Shown here in pieces: positions 12,046 through 25,200 of a DNA stretch of 64,000 nucleotides. The position numbers were made by a program, and so were the translations under genes. The notes below the pieces were generated by a model. It was not told where the DNA came from and made no database searches. It worked only from the letters and a program-made list of their open reading frames with translations. This DNA is from Mallotus nudiflorus (lineage: Eukaryota > Streptophyta > Magnoliopsida > Malpighiales > Euphorbiaceae), in contig CANTUR010000644.1 of NCBI GenBank assembly GCA_947683625.1, positions 1,725,501 to 1,789,500 on the forward strand, read 5' to 3'. Numbering within the stretch: position 1 is the first letter of the stretch; every line of letters begins with the position of its first letter.

Positions 12046-15000
12046 ATGCTTACTAGAAGTACAAGTAATAATACTTTATACTTTGATCCTGAAATTTATT
12101 TAACTATATGTGCTTTACGTAGGGACCAAAGATGTAGAAGAGTGAACCAATAGAATTTTGACAATATGGTTGAACCGGAGAGAAGAATGTTAGGCGATTT
12201 TGTTATGCCTGACATTTCAGGAGGTTTTGGAGGAATTGTGGCCCTAACCATTGCTAGTAATAATTTTGAAATTAAGCCAAGTATCATCTAAATAGTGCAG
12301 AATAATCAATTTGGAGGTTTACAAGGAGAGGATCCATATGCACACATATTGACTTTTCTTAATGTATGTGCAACCTTCAAGATCAATGGTGTGACTGATG
12401 ATGCAATAAGGCTTAGACTTTTCCCATTTTCAATTAAGGAAAAGGCATAAATTTTACTTGCTAGTTTGCCTAGTGAATCAATCACAACATGGGACCAATT
12501 GATGTAAGGATTCCTACATAAGTATTTTCTGCCACATAAGACATCTAAGTTTCGCAATGAGATTACAACTTTCAAGAAAAATGGAAGTGAGACAATCTAT
12601 TCAGCTTAGGAGAGATTTAAAGAACTTCAAAGGCAATGTCCACATCATGGCTTACTAAATTGGATGATCCCTTAAATTTTCTACAATGGGTTGATGGATG
12701 AGAATATAAAATATTGTCAATGCAACTTCTAGTGGGAAATGGATGGATAAGATGGTTAAGAATTCGTTCCCTTTCTTGAAGAACTTGCATCTTAAGGATA
12801 CATGAGTGATGAGACAACAATGGCAAAAGCAAAAGGAGTCTTAGAACTTAACACCATTAATTTATTGAATGCAAAGGTAGATGCACTCACAAAAATGGTA
12901 AGTAAGCATCAAATAAACTCTTTAGAAAGTACCAATGTTGTTTGTGAATTGTGTGGAGGATTGCATTCATATTCTCAGTGTAGTATGAGTTCTAATAAAG
13001 ATATGAGTTATGTACAAGGAGCTGTCAACCAAAGGATGGGGTTAAACTTAAATTCTTATAATCCCCAATGGAGGAAACATCCAGGATTTTCTTAGTCAAA
13101 TACATCTTTAAAAATGAACCTTTCATTTAACCTAAACACCAAAACCCAAAGCCCACCTGGATTCCCTATGAAATAATAAACCTTCAATCATACCCAACTT
13201 AAATCCAACTTTGAAAATATTATGGAACAATTTATCAACCAATAAATGACTATCAACAAACAAAGTGAAGAGCAATTCAAGCAAATCAACACAAGGCTTA
13301 AACAGCTTACTACTCACAATCGCATTCTTGAAAATCAAATTGCTCAACAAGCCTCCTCTTCCAACACCAAACCTTTAGGTAAGCTTCCTAGCCAACTAGA
13401 GTTTGCATTGAAAGAGACTTGTCAAGCAATTACTTTAAGGAGTGGTAAAGAGGTTGAAAATGCTTCTAGTAAAAATAAGTTCATGGTTGATGATGATGAA
13501 ACAGTAAGGATTGAAGCTAATAGTGGAACCAATGATGTGGATGTTATTGGCAAGAATGATGTTGAAAGTGCAAAGAAGGGTAAAAAGGATGATATCAACT
13601 CTCCTAAGGATGATGAACCAAAGGTAGATCTTAAGGCACTACCTTTCCCTTAAAGATTCATAAGGTAGAGCTTAGATAAGAAGTTTAGCAAATTCCTTAA
13701 TTATCTTAACAAAATCACTATTACTGTAGCATTTATGGATGCCATTAGAGATATGCCAACATGGGGTAAGTTTTTGAAAGATATTATCAATCATAAGAAT
13801 AAGCTTGAAGACTATGGTTTAGTATCTCTTGTTGAAGAATCTAAAGCTATGTATTCTAAATCTCCACCAAAATGAGGAGATCCAAGTTGTTTTACAGTTC
13901 CTTGTTTTATTAGTGGTACTCATTTTGATAAAGCTTTGTGTGATATTGGAGCTAGTGTTAGTCTTATGCCTTACTCTATATACAAGAGGCTTGATTTGGG
14001 AGAACTCAAACCTATAAACATATGTCTTTCCATGGCGGACAAATCCATCACTTATCCACTTGGCATTCTTGAAAATGTGCCAACCAAGGTGGGGAAGTTT
14101 GTAATACCAGCTAATTTTATAGTTATGGAAATGGAGGAAGATGTAAAGATTCCAATTTTTTTTAGAAGACCATTTTTGGTAATAGCCGCTGCAATTATAG
14201 ATATGAAAAAAGGCAAGATTACATTAGAAATGAACAATGAGAGTTTAGAGTTTGATGTATTCAAGATAATGAAGTGTACACCAGTGGAAGTAGCAAATAG
14301 AATTGATTCCATTGATGTTTTTTTATGAATATGTGGATGAGGTCATCCATGGATGCTTAAAGCAAGATCAGATTGGGCCATATAAGGACCATGAGACTAG
14401 TGATCAACTTTTGAAGGTAACTTCGTACTTACCTTCCCATAGGATTTTAAGGTTTGAAACATTAAAAGGGGATTATAATCCAAAGGTCACTACACCATAT
14501 GAAAAAGTAAATTTAGAGCTCAAGCCTTTACCATCCAATTTAAGATATACATTTTTTAACTCTAACTTTGAATTTCCTTTTATTGTAAATTCGTCTTTGT
14601 CTAATGTTAATATTGATGCCTTATTTAATGTGCTGCTTAGTCATAAGTCTACCCTTGGTTATTCTATTAATGATTTGAAGGGCATTAGCCTAAAATTGTG
14701 TAATAATTCTCTTAGAGGATAATGCCAAGCCTTTCATTGAAGGTCAAAGGTGATTAAATCCCACTCTCAAGGAAGTAGTGAGAAAGGAGGTAATTAAGCT
14801 ACTTGATAATAGAATCATATATTCCATTAGTGATAGTAATTGGGTAAGCCCCATTCAAGTTATTCCAAATAAGGGAGGCTTAACCATTGTTAGAAATGAA
14901 TCTAATGATTTAATACCTACTAAAACTATCACTGGATGGCATATGTGCATATATTATAGGAAGTTAAATAAAGCAACTAGAAATGATAATTTTCCATTGC

Positions 15001-17343
15001 CTTTTATCTATTAAGTTTTTAAGAGACTAGATAATTATTCATATTTTTGTTATTTGGATGGACTAAGTGGTTTTTACCAAATTCCCATTCATCCCAAAGA
15101 CCAATCTAAAACTACATTTACATGCCTATATGGTACTTTTTCATTTAGGCATATGCCTTTTGGTTTATGCAATGCAACTACAACTTTTCAAAGATGTATA
15201 TTTTCAATATTTAGTGATTTACTTGATGATTGTGTAGAAGTTTTCATGGATGACTTTAGTATTTATGGATCTAACTTTGCAAATTGTCTAGAAAATCTTT
15301 ATAAAGTTCTTGATATGTGTAAGGAGCATGGATTTGTCTTGAATTGGGAAAAATGTCAATTCATGACATAAGAAGGAATTATGCTTGGCCACTTAATATC
15401 TAAGAGAGGCATTGAAGTTGATAAAGCAAAAATATAAGTGATTGCTAAACTGCCGCATCTAAAATACGTGAAGGAAATAAGAAGCTTTCTTAGACATGCA
15501 GGTTTTATTAGAGATTTATTAAAGATTTTTCCAAGATTGCAAAGCCATTATGCAAACTACTTGCTAAACATGTTGTATTTGAGTCTGATGAGGCATGCAT
15601 TTATGCATTTGAGGCTTTAAAGCAGGCTCTTATTTCAGTTTTGCAACCACCTAATTGGTAGCAACCATTTGAAATTATCTGTGATGCTAGTAACTTTATA
15701 GTGGGAGCTGTTCTTGGTCAAAGGAAGGAAGGAAAACTTATGTAATCTACTATGCTAGTAAACTACTTAATGATACTTAAATAAACTACACCATCACACA
15801 AAAGGAGTTGCTTGAGATTGTGTATGCATTTGACAAGTTTAGAGCGTATCTTATGGGGCAAAAGGTGATTGTATATTCAAACCATATCGCTCTTAAGTAC
15901 CTCTTAAGTAAGAAAGATGTCCTAGATTGGATATTAATGCTTTAAGAGTTTGATTGGGAAGTACAAGACAAGAAAGGCACTAAAAACTTGGTTGCAAATT
16001 ATTTATCTAGATTAAATCAAGATAAATTAAAGGAACATGATGATGGAGTACCTATTAATGAGACATTTCATGATGAACATCTTTTCAGTGTAGCATCAAA
16101 GGAACTTCCATGGTGAGTAGATATTGCAAACTATCTTGTGAGTGGTATTCTTCCTTATGGAATCGATTATAGACAATAGAAGAAATTCTTACATAATAGA
16201 AAATTTCACTATTGAGAGGAGCCATTGCTTTATAAGAGATATGCAGATTGTTTGATTAGAAAATGCATTCCTAATGATAAAGCTTAAGATGTTTTACAAC
16301 ATTGCCATGCTATGGATGTTAAAGGGCATTTTGGTGCAACAAAAATAGCATCTAAGGTATTGCAATCTGGTTTTTGGTGGCCAACTTTATTTAAAGATGC
16401 TAGAGAATTTATGTTGACATGTGATAGCTGTCAAAGAATGAGTAACATATCTAGGAAATAGGAGATGCCTTTACAAGGAATACTAGAAGTTGAGCACTTT
16501 GATGTGTGGGGAATAGACTTCATAGGTCAATTTCCTAGTTCTTTAAGTAACAAGTATACTTTAGTTATGGTTGATTATGTCTCTAAATGGGTTAAAGCAA
16601 TGCCAACCATTACTAATGATGCTAAAATGGTCAATAAGATGCTCAAGAAGGTAATCTTCCCAGGGTTTGGTACTCCAAGAGCATTGATTAGTGATATAGG
16701 ATCACATTTTTATAATCATGTGATTGAAGCTCTTCTGAAAAAGTATGGGGTGACATATAAGATAGCTACTCTGTATCATCCACAAACAAGTGGGCAAATT
16801 AATATAATTAATAGAGAGATTAAATGGATTCTTAAGAAAATCGTGTACTCTTCAATAAATGATTGGGAATTAAAGCTTGATGACACTTTATAGGCATATA
16901 GGACAACCTTTAAAACCCCAATTAGCCTTACTCCTTATCAATTGATCTGTGGCAAGTCATGTCATCTACCTGTTGAATTAGAGCATAAGGCATATTGGGC
17001 AACATAATTTCTATTTGAAGAAGGCCAGTAGGAAGTGGTTACTTTAACTTAATGAGTTGGATGAGTTAAGAATGAATGCTTATGAGAATTCAAAGTTATA
17101 TAAAGATCACACTAAGTTGTAGCATGATAAGCATTTATCTAAGAAGGAAATTCACGAGGGTGAGCTTGTTCTCCTTTTTAATTTGAGACTCAAGTTATTT
17201 TTGAGAAAGTTGAGGTCACGATGGTCAGGTCCTTTCAAAGTTATTAAAGTTTATCCTCATGGCGTGGTTGATCTTGCTAATGCAAAGGGGGAAATCTTTA
17301 AGGTAAATGGACATATCTCAAACCCTACTTGATCGATGATGTG
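12046..17343 (+). pseudogene. Athila-C gag-pol, multiply interrupted
   Basis: ATG at 12046, preceded by CTTTTCAGG. Gag contains NQFGGLQGEDPYAH (about 12310), YFLPHKTSKFRNEI, and a CELCGGLHSYSQC knuckle (about 12947). The protease CDIGASVSLMP with catalytic Asp at 13942-13944 lies in an open frame 13936-14328. Reverse transcriptase 14778-15371 has FMDD at 15243-15254; RNase H is near 15670-16000. Integrase has CDSCQ (16420-16434), Asp at 16516 and Asp at 16693, but the third acidic residue, expected 35 residues later, is Asn (16801-16803). More than fifteen stops, mostly at Gln or Trp positions, and several frame changes. Confidence 0.92.
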
Positions 17344-18456
17344 ATTGATCTAAACCGGTCTATCTCTATATCTACACCTTAATAGAATTAAGTTAAGGTC
17401 AAGCTATAGACTTTTAAATTTAGCATGGTATGATTGACATTTCTTTATTTTTTTTAACTTTAGTACACATCTTTACATTTTTTGCTTTTATTTTATGTCA
17501 TTTTATTTCATTTCATTATTAGTTAGATTCTTTATTTCACATTCCTATGCTTACAAGCTTTATTTATTATGTTATTTTTGGATTTGGATTAGTTCTTTTC
17601 TTGTAAAGTTTAAGTTATGCATTATTGTTTCATTCCATGCCTAAGTAGTGTTTTCACTAAGAGGTGACAAGTCGTCACCATGTGATGACTCGTAACCAAA
17701 AGATTAAGTGACGAGTCATCATAACATAACGACTCCTTAGGGCATGGAAGTGATGAGTTTTCATGAAGTGACGACTTGTAATAGAAGGATTTAGGAACGA
17801 GTCATCATGCAATTGACAACTCAACCTAGGAGATAAGAGGCAGTGATAAGTCATCACCACATGATGACTCGTAACCAAAAGATATAATGCTGACTCATGC
17901 TCTCTCTTTCCTCTTTTGCATTCACACATAAAATCATGCGCGCACTTGTAACAACCATCAATTAGTACTTTTTGCATGTTATATAGCTTTTATCAATGCT
18001 TTCATTATTTTATTCTATTTATTTACTAACTCAATTCAAATTTTAGATTTGAAAAGTTGTCTTTTTTTTTTCCAAAGATGGTCATGCCCTTTCACATCTC
18101 CTTACATCTTTTCAAATCCATTCACACCTTTTCACTTACCTCTTACACACCCTTTCACTATCTCTTACACCCCTACTACATATATAAATCCACCACTTTG
18201 ACTACCCACTCTCCTATATCTCTATAAAATTAATTCCAAAATGAATTTATTCTCATTTCTATTAACTCTAGTTCTTTCATCTTCCCCATTTTCATTTACT
18301 TACATACTTAGGCTTTTCACATCCCTCCTTCAACAAACCCTAACCGAATCGCACCACCCATCTCTCCCTATTTTCTTTGTTTTACTTTTTTATCTTCATC
18401 TTTTATTCTCTACATATTTGTTTACTTTTTTATTTCATTCAAGCAAGACTATCACC
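17344..18456. repeat. Athila-C spacer with repeated GACTCGTCA-type motifs
   Basis: Non-coding spacer between pol and the downstream ORF. At 17665-17890 the motifs GAGTCATCA, GACTCGTAA and TGACGAGTC recur in both orientations, including two near-identical copies of ATGATGACTCGTAACCAAAA (17671 and 17863). The same motif is in both LTRs. CT-rich sequence and a TATATAAAT (about 18180) precede the ORF at 18457. Confidence 0.7.
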
Positions 18457-19680
18457 ATGGGTAAGACTAGAGGATCATCTTCTAAGAGGCCACATGTTAA
18501 AGAAGCACATCAAAAGGAGGAGGAAGATCTATCCAAAACCTATAAGGCCAAGTTTCCTATCCTTTCCTATGAAGAAGGTGCCAAGTTCAAAATAATCAAG
18601 TTTAGGGAAATCATAGGTTGTAAGTATATTCCTAACTCTCTGTTAAATATTGTGGGTATGCTTGAAACTTTTGATCAAATGTTAACACAATGTGGTCTTA
18701 AGAAGTTTTTTCTTTGCATGAAGACACTTATATGGACTTAATTACTAAGTTTTACACTACCTTGGATGTTAATGAGAAAAATTCATAAATTTTTGAATTT
18801 TAGATGTAAGGAAAGAAACACCAACTCACTTACTCATTCATGCAATGTGTTTTTAATTTAAAAAAAGGATGGGTTATATGATCCCCCATCTTCCTTTAAA
18901 TTGAATGAGTTTTCAAAATTTCTCACTAATTTGTAAACCCTATTTCAGACAACGAAAGGCAAGGCCATGTTCATTAAGGATATGAAATATTGGTTGTTGT
19001 ATAAGCTTCTTGCATGTGTGATTTTTCGCAAATCTAAGTTTAATAGGGTCTCTAAATAAGAGTTATTTTTAATGTGGTGTATTCATAATAAAAAACAAGT
19101 TTATTAGACTTATTAGATTTTTAATCAATTGTTAACCTATGTTGCACATAAGGATGCATTCCTTACTCATAGTCATGTTGTTACAATTATTGCTAAGGCC
19201 TTGAATGTTAATCTTGATGATTATACTCATATTTTTGAGTGCCTCTATTTTACTAACCATGCATTTATGAGAGAGAAGTGGTAAATGTAGCATTTCGATT
19301 CATCCTTGCCCATCCACTATCTTATTGGCAAGGACTCGATAGCACCCCACCAGTTGAGGAACCTCCCACAGCATGCCAATTAAAGAGTGACTCGGATGAG
19401 GAACTTCCCTAATATAAACTACTTGGTGATGTTCCTTTACTCAACTATCTTATCCACAATTTATCGGGTTCTTCAAGTTATCACCCTCCAATTTGGGATC
19501 AAATATTGAACACTTAACTTGTCATATAAGGTCAATTAAATGAGATAAAGTTTCACCAACAACAACTTGCTTATTGTTAATGGAAGATGGAGTATAAATT
19601 GAACCAATTCTTTGCTTACTCTAGATATCCAATTGAGTCTCCACCTCCTACTCCAACCGATGACTAGGGGAGTATTACGT
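18457..19680 (+). pseudogene. Athila-C downstream ORF (env-like position), decayed
   Basis: The ATG at 18457 (MGKTRGSSSKRP) looks more natural than the upstream in-frame ATG at 18241, which adds a hydrophobic low-complexity leader. Athila elements often carry an extra ORF here, sometimes called env-like, with no proven function. The frame is lost at a T run (about 18706-18713): one base shift gives the continuing peptide HEDTYMDLITKFYTTLDV. Many stops follow. I cannot confirm membrane segments in the decayed part. Confidence 0.6.
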
Positions 19681-20233
19681 TCCTTTCCTTACTCTGTTTT
19701 TATCATTTTGGGGACAATGTGTGCTTTTAAGTATGGGGGAAGGGATATAATTAGGATATTAGTAGTTTATTATTAGAATATTTTTCATATATGTTTGGGA
19801 TATTATTTGTGTTTATACTTTAGTTTTCTTGTATGTTTAGGTGTTCATTTAGTGCATTTTGCTATATTTGCATCTACCATACATTTCATTCTTCTCCTAT
19901 CTTTTAATAAGTAGTTATCTTATAAATTTTTTTGGTTTTTGATTAGGATTCTGTTTTCTAAATTGATAATTATTTTTTATGCTTAATTGATAAAAAATTA
20001 TGTTTCATTTAGTACAAGTCATAAGTTTTTCTTTTTATCTCTTTTTATTAATGTTATGAAAATGTTATAAATGCTTTAATCAACTTGCTAACTATGCTTA
20101 AGGCTAAGGTAATAAGGATTTAAGCTTAGGTTTTTTTAGAGACTTAGGTAGGCTTAGGGAAACTATAGCCGTAATACATATGAAATTTGCTTTTTAATAA
20201 TGGATGAGGACATTTATCTTTTTTGTAAATATA

Positions 20234-20269
<36 letters not shown>

Positions 20270-20751
20270 TGATATCACAAGTATATGTATTTTGAGTAAG
20301 TTGTGTGCATTTGTGTTTGCTCCTTATTTGCATTCATTCAGAAAGAATATATCTAATTGATATGCTTATGAATAAAAATGTCTAAAAATTCCATGAGAAA
20401 AGTAAGTTGCTATGTGTGCTTAACATTGTCTTAAGGTTGCTTCTGTCTCTAGAATTCCTAACTTTGAAGAGTGACCACTTTAGCTAAGTAGCTTGGTTAG
20501 AACTTTGACTTTGCATTCTTGATTTTATTCTTAGTAAATTGAGATAAATTGGTAAATTTGTTGCTTGTGCTATGAAGCTTGCTTGTTTTATCATCACTAA
20601 GCATTGGAAGTGTAATTATTAATTCATCCTTTTCTAACCTTTTTTAGAATTAAAATGATTTGCTAAGATGACTACTTTTTTTTTGGAGAAGATGAAATTT
20701 TTATTAACGTTTTCATATTAGATCTTATCTTGCTTGAGGGCAAGCAAGTTC
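19681..20751. other. Athila-C 3' untranslated region with ATGT microsatellite
   Basis: No coding signal. Contains (TA)n(TGTA)n at about 20227-20270. The text before the purine tract (GGCAAGCAAGTTCTAAGTGTGG) is typical of Athila-type ends. Confidence 0.6.
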
Positions 20752-20765
20752 TAAGTGTGGGGGAG
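20752..20765 (+). other. Athila-C polypurine tract
   Basis: TAAGTGTGGGGGAG immediately before the 3' LTR. Confidence 0.8.
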
Positions 20766-22291
20766 TTTGATATAATGTAAATATACATAGTTATTTAGGG
20801 TAGTTTAGTTGTTATTTCATTTGATTTTTGTGTTTATTTGATTATGCAAATGTTATTTTTATTCCCAAGTGTCTTTTATGTTTGTTTGTGTGTTTTATAC
20901 ATGTTTTTAGGCTTGATTAGTATGTGGAAAGAACTTTGGACTTTCTAGAATGAAATATGAAGTTTGTGAAGCCAAAGGAAGCAAGTTGGAAGTTATGCCA
21001 AATCATCACCATGGGATCGAGTCATCATAGAAAGTTTTTGTGTCGAGTCATCACCCCTTGCTGAGTCGTCACAGAGGGCTTGCTATGCCGAGTCAGTCTG
21101 AAGAGTTGTAATACTCCAACTTTATGTAGTTTTTATATTTCAGTCATAACTTTCTCTACAAATATCTAAATGAGGTGATTTAAGCTATGTTGTAAAGATA
21201 ACTCAAAGAGTTAAAACTTTTATGAAGAGAATTTCTGAAGATAACATCATTTAGATGGACAAAAATTCCCTTAAAGTCACTATATCTACATAGGGTTGTG
21301 ACTTTTCATGTCAAAGGGTACCTTTCCAATTCTAAATGAATTTTGATCCCTTGTAACCACCTCTAAGGTCTATATATTCATCATTTATGATTTGTAGGAT
21401 AAGAATGATTATTACGATTATTACAATTACTAGATAGAATAATTAAATTACTATTACTTAGACTTAGTTCTAGTTTTTGGAGATCAACTTAAAGAAGACA
21501 AAGTCAAAAAGCAAAGGAAGATCATTCGCTAACAAACAACTTTTAGAAGTCATAGTAGAAGGGTTTTATTCATTCAATCTTTTTTTCCCTTTTCTATATT
21601 GTATTTAATTATTTTTTTCTTTCTTAATATGAATTTTGGCTAAGTCTTGTGTAAGGATTGCAATGATGAATTAATCTTAAGAACTACATTTTTATCTTTT
21701 ATTGTTTATGATTTCATTTCAATTAGTGAAAATAGTGCTATGTATACTTGATCATCATATGTAACTTGTTAATCAAAGTATTCATAATGAGAGTTAGGGT
21801 AATTTGGTGGAATGTAATTGAAATTACTTAAGAATTAAATGTTGTTTGGAGATAAGGATTTCATCTTAAGGGAATAAGAATTAGTATAATATCTTTTCTG
21901 TTTTCTTTTATCTCTACAATAACACGAGAGTGCTTATAGACTTTAAGAGGAAATACCTTTAATCGACAATGAGAATTGCTTTTGAAGACTATAACTAATT
22001 TCCAATCAATAAGTTGTATAATAATTATATGCAAAGTTCTTATTTAATTTTGAATTGTAAATTCTCTCATGTATATATTTTGTTATAATTTCTCATAAGA
22101 ATTTCTAGTAATTAGTTAGTGAGTTAGATTCTTTTTATTTGTTACATTAACTATTATTATCTTGATATTACTTTACCTATTTATTTGAGTATCTATTCGG
22201 ATAATACAAAGTTCAAATTCCCGAGTGTTCGACACCTAACTTGCTCTATGCTAAGTCCTAGAGACTAGGGTATTAATTTAACCAGCAATCA
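20766..22291 (+). repeat. Athila-C 3' LTR
   Basis: Aligned with 10381-11889. The left terminus reads TTTGATATAATG where the 5' LTR has TGTTTATACAATG, so one of the ends has been altered. Ends CAGCAATCA. Confidence 0.88.
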
Positions 22292-25200
22292 GGTGAAGAG
22301 CTGACGAACCTATAGATCCACTATTGCCACAGGGTACTCCTCATAAGTCAAATCTTCACTAAACTCCACTACCTAAGGCTGAAGAACGTGTGAAGGATCG
22401 GAGATGTACTTTTACAACATTGACACATGGACCACTGGATGAATACACAATAACTTTGGTGGTAACACCAATTTGTATGCTACATCTTCTACCCATGAAT
22501 GAATTTTGAAGGGTCCGACATATCTTAGAGGTAACTTACCCTTTTTACCAAATCTTAGCACTCCCTTCATTGGAGACACCTTGAGGAATACCATATTTCC
22601 AATAAAAAATGATACATCTTTCTTTTCAGGATCAACATAGCTCTTCTGTCGGCTAAAATCTATCCTCAATCTCTGTTGGATAATAGGAATCTTCTATAAA
22701 GTCACTTGCACTAATTTTGGGCCTGTCAACTGTCTCTCACTAACTTCCTAACATAAGGGTGATTTGCACTTCCTTCCATACAACACTTTATATGGGGAAA
22801 TCTTAATACTTGCATGATAATTGTTGTTATATGCAAATTCAATCAATGGAACATGCAAATCCCATTGACCACAAAAATCCATAACACACATTCAAAACAT
22901 ATACTTATTCAGCAGTACTGAAGTCTAGTCTCATACCCAAAGCCTTAAGTAACTCTTACCAAAAGACTGAAGTAAAGGTTTGTCCTCTGTCCGACACTAT
23001 ACTTTATGGCACTCCATGAAGACAAACAATTCGGTTGATTTACAATCTAGCCAACCTGTGTATAGTGTAAGTCTTCTTAATTGGTAAGAAGTGAGCTAAC
23101 TTGGTCAACCTGCTGACTATCACCCATATGGCATCATATCCACTTAATATGTGAGGCAAACCAAAAATAAAGTCCATCACAATCATGTCCCACTTCCATT
23201 ATGGAATGGGCAATTGTTGCAAAAATCCTGAGGATCTCTAATGTTCCAACTTCACTTACAGACAAGTGAGACACTTTAATACAAATTCTATAACATCTCT
23301 CTTCATCGCATTCCACCAATATGCATCTTTCAAATCATGATACATTTTGGTAGAACTTGGGTGAACACTATAAGTAAAAAAATGAGCTTCCTCCATGATC
23401 TCCTTCCTCAAATCATTTACATCTAGCACACACAACCTAGTGCCCAAGCATAAAATGCCCTCAATGCTAATTATAAGATCTCGAGACTAACGTTATTGTA
23501 CCTTTAACCTTATCTTCTATAATTGTGGGTCCCTTCTCTACGCTGCTTTAAATCTATCCAAGTACATATAATATACCCTGAATTAAGATAAAAGATATTT
23601 CTTAGTTACCTTCAATTACAACCCCTGATCAATCAACTCATGCAATTCCTTAACAATCGGCCTCTTTTCTGAGCTAATATGAATAAGACTTTCTATCAAC
23701 TTTTTATTCAAAGCATCAGCTACCACATTAGCACCTAGATGGTAAATAGTGGAGCAATCATAATCTTTTAAGAGTTCCGTCCATCTCCTCTGCCTCAAAT
23801 TCAAATCTCTTTACTGAAAGATATACTTTAAACTTTTATGATTAGTGTAGATTTCAGAAGTCACACTGTACAAGTAATGCCTTTAAATCTTTAAGGCAAA
23901 CACTACAACTGCCATCTCTTAATCATGAGTAAGATAGTTATGTCTATGCTTCTTTAACTAATGTGAAGCATAAGCATCTACCCTACCATTTTGCATCAAT
24001 ACACACCTCAATCCTACTTAGGAAGCATCACAGTACACCGTATACCCTTTATTCCTCGAAGGTAGAGTCGTTGGAGTTGAAGTCAACATATCCTTAACCA
24101 TTTGAAAATTATCCTCATACTTGTCCGTCCACATAAACTTAGCATTCTTCTAGGTTAACCTTATCAAATGCGTAACTATATTGGAGAAATCCTTCATAAA
24201 TCTCTTATAGTAGCCAGCTAAACCCAGAAAACTCTTTACTTCACTCACTATAGTAGGTATCTAACACTCTGTAATAGCTTTAATCTTTTTTGGATCCACT
24301 TGTATGTCTAGAGACCACATAGCCTAAGAATGCCACTTGATCCAACCAAAATTCACATTTAGAGAACTTGGCATATAATTGATGCTCTCTTTGAATCTAA
24401 AGCACCATCTTTAAATGCATGACATGCTTGACTTCACTCTTGGAATACATTAAAATATCATCAATAAAAAGTATCAAAAATTGATCCAAGAGTGGCCTAC
24501 ACCAAATTCATCAAATCCATAAAGGTTGTTAGGGCATTAGTCAACCTAAAGGACATACCTCATTCGAAATGTAGTTTTAGGTACATCCCCACTTTTAATT
24601 CTCAACTAATGATACCTAGATCTCAAATCAATTTTGGAAAAACATTGAGTTCCTTGAAGCTGATCAAACAAATAATCAATCCTTGGGAGAGGATATTTGT
24701 TCTTGATGGTGACTTTATTCAATTGTCTGTAATATATACACAGTTGAAGGCTACCATATATCTTCTTCATAAACAACACCAGAGCACCCTAAGAAGATGA
24801 ACTGCGTCTAATAAAACCCTTGTTGAGCAACTCTTGTAACTGTTCATTATTCTTTAAGCTTCTTTAATTCTACCAGTGCCATTCTATAAGGCGACATTGA
24901 GATAGGATTTGTGCCTAACACAACATCAATATAGAATTTTATCTCTCTGTCTAGTGGCAATCCTGGTAATTCTTTAGGAAAAACATTAGGAAACTCACAC
25001 ACCACTAGCACATTCTCAACTGTCCCCTTATCCACCATCGTATCTCTAACCACTGCTAAATAGCCTTAACACCCTCTTCTAAGCATCTTTCTAGCTATGA
25101 TTGCGGAGATGATATTCTGAGGCATCAAACTCTTATCACCTCTAAAATAAAACTCCTCATCATTAGGGATTCTGAAAATCACCTCTTTATCTTAATAATC

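Larger units (their letters stand above)
10381..22291 (+). mobile_element. Athila-C: Athila-lineage Ty3/gypsy element inside Gypsy-A
   Basis: LTRs 10381-11889 and 20766-22291 (about 1.5 kb each), PBS of tRNA-Asp type at 11895-11910, Athila-type gag-pol, a spacer, an additional ORF after pol, and a purine tract. The two sides fit back into one Gypsy-A reading frame. A clean 5-bp target duplication is not visible (AG before 10381, GGTGA after 22291), so the exact ends are uncertain by a few bases. Confidence 0.9.

Noticed and set aside
17675..17977. 100-codon - strand ORF in Athila-C spacer
   Set aside because: Spans the repeated GAGTCATCA motifs, no recognisable domain.
18241..18456. Signal-peptide-like hydrophobic leader before the Athila downstream ORF
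   Set aside because: Looks like a pyrimidine-rich leader read in frame; the ATG at 18457 starts the sequence resembling the ORF.
24492..24800. 102-codon + strand ORF
   Set aside because: Antisense shadow of Gypsy-A reverse transcriptase.
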